Shown one piece after another: positions 1 to 7,271 of a stretch of DNA of 64,000 nt (positions are counted from its first letter, which is position 1; each line of letters opens with the position of its first letter). The position numbers and the translations under genes were made by a program. Under the pieces are notes generated by a model. The model had not been told where the DNA came from, ran no database searches, and saw only the letters and a program-made list of their open reading frames with translations. The stretch covers positions 1 through 64,000 of the forward strand of contig OX638346.1 of the NCBI GenBank assembly GCA_951813515.1, in the 5' to 3' direction. The stretch comes from an uncultured Pseudomonadales bacterium (GTDB taxonomy: Bacteria > Pseudomonadota > Gammaproteobacteria > Pseudomonadales > Azotimanducaceae).

Positions 1-969
1 GTCAAACTGCCCAGTTCAGAACTGAAGAGCCGGCGCCTGTGCAAGCGGTTCGATCTGTACAAGCGCGAGTACGACTACTACGACCGCCTCGGAGCGCACG
101 TTCCGTTACAGACGCCGACGCTGCTATACGGCGACTTCGAGGCGCGAAGCCATCGGTTCGTCCTCGTGCTCGAAGACCTGGGCGCGATGAAAGCCGCAGA
201 CCAGATCGTCGGAGCTTCGGCGCAGCAGGCAAGACGCGCCGTTCGCGGAATTGCCGAGCTGCATGGACACTACTGGAACAAAGCCGGTCACCCGGACCTG
301 TCAGGCGCTCGACAAGATCTGAGCGCGAAGTACAGGCCCTTGGTGCAAACCGTCTATCTCGCAAACCTCCTGACGACGATGCGTCTTTTCGACCGGATGT
401 TCTCGAAGGAGACCCGGCAGATCGCCGAGTCCTATGGCCCATGCGTGGCCGAACACATGGGCATCCTCGCCGCCGGACCCATGACCTTCACCCACGGGGA
501 CTTTCGCCTCGACAACATGTTCTTTGGCGACAATGAGGAGTTTGCCGTCATCGACTGGCAGGTTAGCTCGATCCAGAGCGGACTCTACGACGTGGCGTAC
601 TTTCTTGCGACGAGCGTTACCAGTGACGTTCGCCGCCAGGTGGAGCGCGAAGCGGTCATGGAGCACCACGAAATCGTTCGCAGCATGGGCGCAAGTGACC
701 TCACGTTCGAGGAATGCTGGGGACTGTATCGCAACAACATCCTGGGGCGCCTCATCACGGCCATCATCACCACCGGCGGACTGGACCTGAACGACGAGCG
801 GAGCTACGAACTTGCCGAGATCAGCCTGCAACGAACCCTGGCCGCCATCGAGGACCTGGATGCCGGCGAACTGATTCCGCGCCGCCGCCCGATTCTGGTA
901 CCCGCCGGCTTCTTCTCCCACGTTTCGAGGGGCGCGTACAACGTCTGCAAGGCCCTGAACCGGGCCTGA
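1..969 (+). CDS. APH-family phosphotransferase (5' truncated by window edge)
   Basis: The reading frame is open from base 1, so the start lies upstream; 322 residues are visible. The C-terminal half carries the aminoglycoside phosphotransferase/choline kinase signature: a catalytic-loop HGDFRLDN around 500-525 and a VIDWQ metal-binding motif around 547-561. In this family the loop aspartate and asparagine act in ATP-dependent phosphoryl transfer to a small hydroxylated substrate. The substrate cannot be read from sequence, since many members are ecdysteroid-kinase-like or acyl-CoA-associated enzymes rather than resistance genes. The protein ends at a TGA 26 bases before the convergent RND gene. 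Family assignment is firm; resistance function is not supported. Confidence 0.85.
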   Translation, partial: VKLPSSELKSRRLCKRFDLYKREYDYYDRLGAHVPLQTPTLLYGDFEARSHRFVLVLEDLGAMKAADQIVGASAQQARRAVRGIAELHGHYWNKAGHPDLSGARQDLSAKYRPLVQTVYLANLLTTMRLFDRMFSKETRQIAESYGPCVAEHMGILAAGPMTFTHGDFRLDNMFFGDNEEFAVIDWQVSSIQSGLYDVAYFLATSVTSDVRRQVEREAVMEHHEIVRSMGASDLTFEECWGLYRNNILGRLITAIITTGGLDLNDERSYELAEISLQRTLAAIEDLDAGELIPRRRPILVPAGFFSHVSRGAYNVCKALNRA

Positions 970-994
970 AGACCGCCGCTGCCGCAATCCTCCA

Positions 995-3900
995 CTACGA
1001 GGCGGCGGAACCCTCCACGGGGGCACGTTGCAATCCTGCAGGCGCGCGGCGGAAATCTTCGCGCACGATGACCAGCGCCGGCACGAGAAACAGGATGACG
1101 ACGCTCGCAAACACGATGCCCGTCGCCAGGCTTACCGCCATCGGGATCAGGAACTGCGCCTGGGTGCTGGTCTCGAACAGCATCGGCGTCAAGCCGAGGG
1201 CGGTCGTCGCCGTGGTCAGGAAAACGGCGCGAAAACGCAGCCGCGCGGCGGTAACCACCGCCTCGATCGCCGATGCCCCGGATTCCCGGCGCAGCCTGTT
1301 GTAGCGGTCGACCAGCACCAGCGAGTCGTTCACCACCACGCCGGCGAGCGCCACCATGCCGAAGATCGATATGAACGACAGATCGTAGCCCAGGAGGAAG
1401 TGGCCGATCAGCGCGCCCGCCGCGCCGAACGGCACTGCGGCCAGGATGATGAATGGCTGAACGTAGCTTCGAAGCTGCGATGCCAGCAAGGCAAAGATCA
1501 CCAACAGCGCCACGAGGGTCAGGTGTCCCAGCGCGCCCAGGTCACGGGACTGTTCCATGCCAAAACCCGCCTGCGCGACCTGCAATCCCGGATACCGGCT
1601 CACCAGCTCGGGCAGCACATCCTGCTGAATGCTGTTATTCACCTCTGTCGGCGTCGCCATTGCCGTATCCACCTCACCCGTAACGGTAACGACGCGCAGG
1701 CCATTGACCCGATCGATGGACGAGTAGCCACGGGACTCGGTCACGCGCGCGACCGCCGAGAGGGGCGCTTCGGCTCCATCGGCCAGGCGTACCCTGACAT
1801 TGAAGAAATCCTGCGCGCTCTGACGTTGTTCCGGGGGATACCGCACCATGACCTTGAGCTCCTGGCGTCCCCGCTGGATCCGGTGCACTTCGGCGCCGAA
1901 GAAGTTGCCGCGCAGTTGCCGTGCGATATCGGTCGGGGTAAGTCCCGCCGCCTCGCCAGCGGGAGTCAGCTCAATGTCGTACTGGCGCTTGCCCGGACTG
2001 TCGGAGTCCTGAATCTCGTACATCGACGGATACCGTCGATAGGCTTCCTTCAGGTCGTCTACCGCCGCCGACAGCGTCGCGTCGTCCTGGTGGGCCAGTT
2101 CGTATTCCACGTCTGCCCCGCCGGGCCCGGCAAACTCCGCCGAGAACGTCAACCTTTCCGCGCCGGGCACGTCGCCTGCCTTCACGCGCCACAGGCGTTC
2201 CAGTTCCGTGGCCGCCAGCGTGCGCAACGGCTCACGATGCAGTTGCACCTGGACCGTGGCGATGTGGCTCGCGATCCGCATCGTCTCGGTACCGCCCGGG
2301 CCGGTGAACTCTCCCGGCCGGCCACCGACGGTAACGCTCAACGCGCGCATCGACGTTCCACCCACATCCTCGTTGACGGCGTGTGCGGCAGCGACGATCT
2401 TTTCTGCGGCCGCGCGCGTCGCCGCGAATGGCGTTCCCACCGGGAACTCGATGTCCGCCCGCATGCCGTCTGATTCCAGCGTCGGGAAGAACAGGAACCT
2501 CACTGTCCCGCTCAGCATCAGCGACGCCGCCACGGCAAGCAGCACCATCCCGCCGAGCAGCGTCACGTAACGATGGCGGACAGCGGTTTCGATGGCGGGC
2601 ACGAGGCGGTTGTCGCGAAAGCGCCGTACCGCGCCGGCCACCGCCGCCTGAAACGCGTCGAGAGGCCATCGGCTCCAGGTTCCCGGATGCGCCAGGTGCG
2701 CGGGCAGGATGAAGAACGCTTCGATGAGAGACATGGCAAGCACGGTCACCACAACCAGCGGCACCACCCCGAGAATCTGACCGAAGGTCCCGGTGACGAA
2801 CGCAAGCGGAGCGAACGCGGCCATCGTCGTCAGGACGCCCACGAGCACCGGACTCCGCACTCCGTGCGTACCCGCGATGGACGCCTGGGGCCCGACATGG
2901 CCCGCGTCCCATTGCGAGGAGATGTTCTCCCCCACCACCACTGCGTCATCGACGACGATGCCGATCACCATGATCAGTGCGAACAGCGACACCATGTTGA
3001 TGTTCACGTCGAGAAAGTCGAAGAACAGGAACGCGCCGAGAAACGATATCGGCACGCCCATCGCGACCCATAGCGCAAGCCGCAGGTCCAGCATCACGAC
3101 CAGGAACAGGAACACCAGCGTAAAACCGAGCAACCCGTTCCGTACGAGAAGGCTGATCCGGTCCTTGAGGATCTCGGTCTGGTCTTCCCACACCGCCACA
3201 TCGATACCGGGGGACGGCCGATAGTCCGCGAGAAGTTCCTTGATGTCCTCTGCGATGACCAGCGCATCCTCGGCTTCGGATTTCTGTACCTGCACGAATA
3301 CACTCTGCCGGCCGTTGTACTCGTGGATGAGATCCACATCGGCGAAGCCGTCGCGGATGTTGGCAACATCCCGCAGTCGAAGCACCGCCCCATCCGGCGC
3401 CGAGCGGACGACGATGTCCTCGAATTCTTCGCCCCGCTCCCGCTTGGCGTTGGTACGCAACAGCAGGTCGCCGCCCGCCGTGCGCAACTCGCCAGACGAC
3501 AGGTTGAGTGACGCCCTGCCCACCGCCTGAGCCACCTGTTGAATGCTCAGGTTGTATCGGCGCAACGCCTCCTCGCGCACCTCGATGGAAATCTCGTAAT
3601 CGCGGGTGCCCACGAGCGAAACGAGCGAGACCGACGGCAGCGCGAGCAGTTCCTGTTCCAGCAGTTCGGCACCGCGCCTCAGTTCCGCTTCCGACAGTTC
3701 GGAGGACACCACCATTGTCATGACGTCGCTGATGGTCTCCGCGCGAACGACACTGGGTTGCTCGGCGTCCTCCGGCGGAAAGTCCGAGATTCGCTGCACG
3801 GCCGATTCGACATCGTCGTGGACGCGCGCCGCGTCGACGAAGTCCTTCAGTTCGACGGTCACCGTGCCGACATTCTCGGAGGCCTTGGAAAGGACGCGGT

Positions 3901-4171
3901 CGACGCCGTCTATCCCGAATACGGCTTCCTCCACGCGTCGGGTGATGCCCTCCTCCACCTCTGTCGGCGTCGCCCCCGGATAGGCCACCCGGACATTGAT
4001 CACCTGCGGATCAATGGTCGGGAATATTTGCGCCGTGAGTTGCGATCCGGCGAAGAACCCACCGACGAGCATGAGCAGCATGATCAGGTTCGCCGCGACG
4101 GTGTTGTGAGCGAACCACTCGATCAACCCGCCGTCTCGCGGCGGGGGATCCCCGAGAAAGACGTCGCTCAA
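995..4171 (-). CDS. Efflux RND transporter permease, HAE1/AcrB type
   Basis: A protein of 1058 residues, the usual RND permease length. An N-terminal transmembrane helix follows the FAHNTVAANLIM segment. There are two large periplasmic loops, and the TM4 segment contains VVDDAVVVGENI, whose aspartate pair is typical of the proton relay of AcrB-like pumps. A second cluster of helices lies near residues 880-1030. RND permeases use proton antiport to export hydrophobic or amphiphilic compounds with an adaptor and an outer-membrane channel. Neither partner is adjacent: the upstream gene on the same strand is a DUF3108 protein 94 bases away, and the downstream gene is convergent. The partner is therefore presumably encoded elsewhere. 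The substrate is unknown. Confidence 0.93.
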   Translation of the reverse strand: MSDVFLGDPPPRDGGLIEWFAHNTVAANLIMLLMLVGGFFAGSQLTAQIFPTIDPQVINVRVAYPGATPTEVEEGITRRVEEAVFGIDGVDRVLSKASENVGTVTVELKDFVDAARVHDDVESAVQRISDFPPEDAEQPSVVRAETISDVMTMVVSSELSEAELRRGAELLEQELLALPSVSLVSLVGTRDYEISIEVREEALRRYNLSIQQVAQAVGRASLNLSSGELRTAGGDLLLRTNAKRERGEEFEDIVVRSAPDGAVLRLRDVANIRDGFADVDLIHEYNGRQSVFVQVQKSEAEDALVIAEDIKELLADYRPSPGIDVAVWEDQTEILKDRISLLVRNGLLGFTLVFLFLVVMLDLRLALWVAMGVPISFLGAFLFFDFLDVNINMVSLFALIMVIGIVVDDAVVVGENISSQWDAGHVGPQASIAGTHGVRSPVLVGVLTTMAAFAPLAFVTGTFGQILGVVPLVVVTVLAMSLIEAFFILPAHLAHPGTWSRWPLDAFQAAVAGAVRRFRDNRLVPAIETAVRHRYVTLLGGMVLLAVAASLMLSGTVRFLFFPTLESDGMRADIEFPVGTPFAATRAAAEKIVAAAHAVNEDVGGTSMRALSVTVGGRPGEFTGPGGTETMRIASHIATVQVQLHREPLRTLAATELERLWRVKAGDVPGAERLTFSAEFAGPGGADVEYELAHQDDATLSAAVDDLKEAYRRYPSMYEIQDSDSPGKRQYDIELTPAGEAAGLTPTDIARQLRGNFFGAEVHRIQRGRQELKVMVRYPPEQRQSAQDFFNVRVRLADGAEAPLSAVARVTESRGYSSIDRVNGLRVVTVTGEVDTAMATPTEVNNSIQQDVLPELVSRYPGLQVAQAGFGMEQSRDLGALGHLTLVALLVIFALLASQLRSYVQPFIILAAVPFGAAGALIGHFLLGYDLSFISIFGMVALAGVVVNDSLVLVDRYNRLRRESGASAIEAVVTAARLRFRAVFLTTATTALGLTPMLFETSTQAQFLIPMAVSLATGIVFASVVILFLVPALVIVREDFRRAPAGLQRAPVEGSAAS

Positions 4172-4265
4172 GACCCCATCCTCGCGAAGAGGGGATGCTG
4201 CGCGAGGTGACGACCGCCGCTACGCCAGCTTCGAAGAGACCCCATCCGCTGTCCGTGCCGATTGC

Positions 4266-5072
4266 TCAAGAGGGCGGATTATGAACAGTCTCCGTCGACC
4301 TGTCGCGCGCGTCGGCGGCCGGGTCCGACAACGAACAGGCCATGGCTCGGTGGTCGGACGGGTCTTTAGGAATCGACACGTCGACCAGCCTGAGCTGTCG
4401 CTGCAGTTTCGCGGGCATCGTGACTGTCTGCGGCACGCGTCGACCGTGGCGGGCGACGATTTCCAGGCGGGCGGGCGACACTTTGCCGTCTTCGTCGGGA
4501 ACCTCGTAGTCGCAGCGTTCCGCGCCGTCGTCACCGGCGCTGCGTTTACCCAGGAACATCGCGTAGCTCTTGCGCCCGTTGTTGAGCACGAGTTCTTCGC
4601 CGCACCGCGCCGTCACCCAAAAAAAAGAAATGAAGTCTACGCCCTCGGGCGCCGGTTGATCCTCTTGCGGCTCACCGTCTCGCACCTGGCGCAGCACACC
4701 TTCCGCGACGTGGATTAGCCGGCTCCTTTTCTTTCGTGCGAGTTCATGCATGCGAAACGATTCCGGTACCGCGCGCGCTTCTTCGATACGCCCCCGGACG
4801 TCGAAGCGCGCTTCCCAGGGCGCGATTCGAGCCCAGATGTCCGTCGTGTGCATGTGCCCGCACAGGCGATACCGACCGTCACCGGTCTCGGCGTGGATAC
4901 GTGCCACGCCGACCCGTATGCCCCGCATGAACACCTTGTACTCCAGTTGCAGGGCAAGCGTGTCCGTCAGAGTCACCGGCTCGGCGAGAACCGAGGTCAC
5001 GGGAAACACCGTCGCCGCCGGGGCCATGCATAACAGTCCGACCCGGAAAGCCTGTGACGCGAATCGTCGCAT
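4266..5072 (-). CDS. DUF3108 domain periplasmic protein
   Basis: A protein of 268 residues with an N-terminal signal sequence ending near a VLAEP site around residue 31. The body resembles DUF3108 proteins: a beta-rich domain beginning LEYKVFMRGIRVG, then a DFISFFW segment and a C-terminal part on polymer-like sheets. Members are exported proteins of unknown biochemical role in proteobacteria. The gene lies 94 bases upstream of the RND permease on the same strand, so co-transcription is possible. Its start codon is only about 40 bases from that of the divergent TPR protein, so the two share a very compact promoter region. Confidence 0.7.
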   Translation of the reverse strand: MRRFASQAFRVGLLCMAPAATVFPVTSVLAEPVTLTDTLALQLEYKVFMRGIRVGVARIHAETGDGRYRLCGHMHTTDIWARIAPWEARFDVRGRIEEARAVPESFRMHELARKKRSRLIHVAEGVLRQVRDGEPQEDQPAPEGVDFISFFWVTARCGEELVLNNGRKSYAMFLGKRSAGDDGAERCDYEVPDEDGKVSPARLEIVARHGRRVPQTVTMPAKLQRQLRLVDVSIPKDPSDHRAMACSLSDPAADARDRSTETVHNPPS

Positions 5073-5111
5073 CAGATATATTCGAGGGTTCCGAAGTCGG
5101 TGGGGGGTCTC

Positions 5112-6305
5112 ATGTCTTACCCGATCAAGTCGTTCACGACAATCGCGCTGGCGTCATTTCTCCTGGCTCACGCGTCGACCGGCAACGCCGACGACAACGC
5201 CGAGTTCCAGCGCGTCTACCAACAATACAAGCAGCACATGGAAGCCAAGGAAACCTCCAAGGCCCAGGACGCTGCAGAACAAGCCTACACGCTGGGCTCG
5301 AAGCTGTTCGGGAAAAGGAACGTCAACACGGCGAACCTTGCAGTCAACTATGCCGTCCTGCTGAACGACTCCGGAGACTACAGGCAATCCAGGAGGGTTC
5401 TGCGGGGAAAGCTTGCGGTCCTGGAGGACCACTACGGCACCGATGCCATCGAACTCGTACCCGCCCTGGTCCAGCTTGGCCGCATGAAGTTCGACCCCCA
5501 GCGGCCCAGGGAAGCGCTCGAGCATTTCAGCCGCGCCTCCTGGCTGGCGGGCAATCACGAGAGCAAGCTGTATCGCGCCGAGCAGTGCTTCGATATCGCC
5601 CGCGACCTGCTGCAACGCGGGGGCATTCGGTTCGCGGAGCAATACATCCAGAGCGCCCACGCGATCTACGCGGAAGAACTGCAAGAAAACGACCTGCGGC
5701 TCGGGCTCTCTTCCTTCCACATGGCCATGTGGGCGGCGGGAAGGCAACAGTTCGAAAAGGCCGCCGAGCATTTCAATGGCTCTCTCGTCGCGTTCGAGAC
5801 GGACGACGATCCCATGCGACAGATGGAGAGCACCATCCGACAACGTCTCGTCGAGACCTACGAGAACATGGAGCAGCCCGAACTCGCGACCGAACACTGC
5901 CTGGCCCTGGGCGCCCGCCAGCCATGGTCGCAACCGCCCAGGCCCATCTACAGGGCGAGGCCAGTGTTTTCCCAAGAGGCAATCGACGACGAGCTTTCGG
6001 GAGAAGTCGCGCTCGAGTTCACGATCGACGAGCGGGGCTTCGTGCGCAATGCCGCCATTACCCAGTCTTCCGAAAAGGCGCTCAACGACGTCGCCATCAC
6101 GATGATCCGAAAGTACCGCTACGCCCCAAGATTCGAGGAGGGCAGGCCCGTCGCGACCGACGGTGTCGAGTACGTCGCCACGCTCTCCGCCGAGGCGAGA
6201 TCTCGACCGGGGGCGCGTGATCGGCGCGGGCGCCGGGGCGACTCTTCCCGCGCGCGCGGTCGCGACCCGCGCCAAAACGACTATCCGGGGGGAGTCGACG
6301 ACTAA
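5112..6305 (+). CDS. Secreted TPR protein with TonB-like C-terminal domain
   Basis: A protein of 397 residues from the ATG at 5112; a GTG at 5100 in the same frame is an alternative. It has a signal peptide (ALASFLLAHAS, cleavage near ASTGNADD). Helical tetratricopeptide-like repeats span roughly residues 30-270, with paired alanine/leucine helices of the kind seen in NB-ARC-associated TPRs. Residues about 285-365 look like a TonB C-terminal domain (RPVFSQEAIDDELSGEVALEFTID, then a conserved KYRYAPRFEEG segment). The tail is Arg/Gly/Asp rich and low in complexity. The missing N-terminal membrane anchor means it is not a classical TonB. A periplasmic partner-binding role is inferred. Its 3' end overlaps the convergent DUF4340 gene by four bases. 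Confidence 0.75.
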   Translation: MSYPIKSFTTIALASFLLAHASTGNADDNAEFQRVYQQYKQHMEAKETSKAQDAAEQAYTLGSKLFGKRNVNTANLAVNYAVLLNDSGDYRQSRRVLRGKLAVLEDHYGTDAIELVPALVQLGRMKFDPQRPREALEHFSRASWLAGNHESKLYRAEQCFDIARDLLQRGGIRFAEQYIQSAHAIYAEELQENDLRLGLSSFHMAMWAAGRQQFEKAAEHFNGSLVAFETDDDPMRQMESTIRQRLVETYENMEQPELATEHCLALGARQPWSQPPRPIYRARPVFSQEAIDDELSGEVALEFTIDERGFVRNAAITQSSEKALNDVAITMIRKYRYAPRFEEGRPVATDGVEYVATLSAEARSRPGARDRRGRRGDSSRARGRDPRQNDYPGGVDD

Positions 6306-7255
6306 CTATCGTCCTCCCCGCCCGCGGGAGACGACTCTGCGCTCCCCTCGACGTCTTCGCCGGTCTCGTCCGCTTCGACAGCGAGGTCCTCTAGCGGGAC
6401 GCTGAGCTGTTCCGCGATGTAGGACGAAACGCCGAAAACGCCATCGAACCGGCTGGACGTCGCAGCGTACTCATCATCCTCGAGGGCGAACAACGCGACC
6501 TCGTGAGACCCCGCATCGTCGGCGATGACGAACCGCACACCAGGTTCCGGCGGCAACTCCGTATCGACAAGATCCAGCACGTTGAGGCTGCGAATACGGT
6601 CGACGAACGTGTTCGTCTCGTCCTGGTCGAGTTCCACGCCATCGGTTGCCGCCCAACCGGCCTCGGTCGATGTGAGCGTCCACTCGGCATCCGCCGACCT
6701 GCGCGCGACGGACTGCATTTCCCCGTCCGGCTGAAGCAGCGACTTCTGCAACCAGTCGGATTGCTTCGCACCCGCTTCGTAGTTCGAGAACGTGATTGCA
6801 TAGACCGGCCCGCCCGCGGCATGGCGCGCATGCACCTTTCCGAATGTAGGCGACGTCCCAAGGTAAATGTCGGCCAATGTCTCGTCGCCCGCCCCGATCG
6901 TCACGTGGCGCTGGTGCGCGTCTTCGACGACTTCGAACCGTTCCATGGCCGACTCGCTCGTGGCCACGGGCCAGCCGGCGCCCACTTCGGACAGCTTTTG
7001 CAGCACACCGTCGATCTTTCCTGCATCAGCGGGCAGGCCGTCCGGCGAGCCGTCAGACAATTGCCATTCGCCATCAACGCGCGCGACCGTCACGGTGCTG
7101 TCGGCGTCGGCGACAGTCAGCGTATCGACACCCTGGGCGTCAAAGCTCAGGAAAACGGGTGGCGCGTCTCCAGGACGGGACTGCAAGCCCCAGACCAACG
7201 CGACGATGATCAGTTGCGCGAGCAGGACGGCTCCCAGGATCGTCTGTCGGTTCAT
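6302..7255 (-). CDS. DUF4340 domain protein of Gld-type ABC module
   Basis: A protein of 317 residues starting at the ATG at 7255, which has a GGAGG-type ribosome site just upstream (an upstream extension to 7333 is open but unlikely). One N-terminal transmembrane helix (ILGAVLLAQLIIVALVWGL) anchors a periplasmic domain with the repeated DUF4340 pattern (VARVDGEWQLSDG, then EWTLTSTEAGWAATDG). The C-terminus is an acidic Glu/Asp/Ser tail. DUF4340 proteins regularly follow GldG-like ABC-2 auxiliary genes, and here the gene begins 16 bases after the permease-GldG stop. It is therefore the third member of the 11166-6302 operon. Molecular function is unknown. Confidence 0.82.
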   Translation of the reverse strand: MNRQTILGAVLLAQLIIVALVWGLQSRPGDAPPVFLSFDAQGVDTLTVADADSTVTVARVDGEWQLSDGSPDGLPADAGKIDGVLQKLSEVGAGWPVATSESAMERFEVVEDAHQRHVTIGAGDETLADIYLGTSPTFGKVHARHAAGGPVYAITFSNYEAGAKQSDWLQKSLLQPDGEMQSVARRSADAEWTLTSTEAGWAATDGVELDQDETNTFVDRIRSLNVLDLVDTELPPEPGVRFVIADDAGSHEVALFALEDDEYAATSSRFDGVFGVSSYIAEQLSVPLEDLAVEADETGEDVEGSAESSPAGGEDDS

Positions 7256-7271
7256 TCCGCCTTTCCTCCGA

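Noticed and set aside
1028..2473. 481-residue ORF on the plus strand inside the RND gene
   Set aside because: It is antisense to a firm RND permease and has the Arg/Gln/His-rich composition of a shadow frame.
5100..5111. GTG start of the TPR protein
   Set aside because: The ATG at 5112 begins just before a good signal peptide and the GTG adds only four residues, so it is only an alternative.
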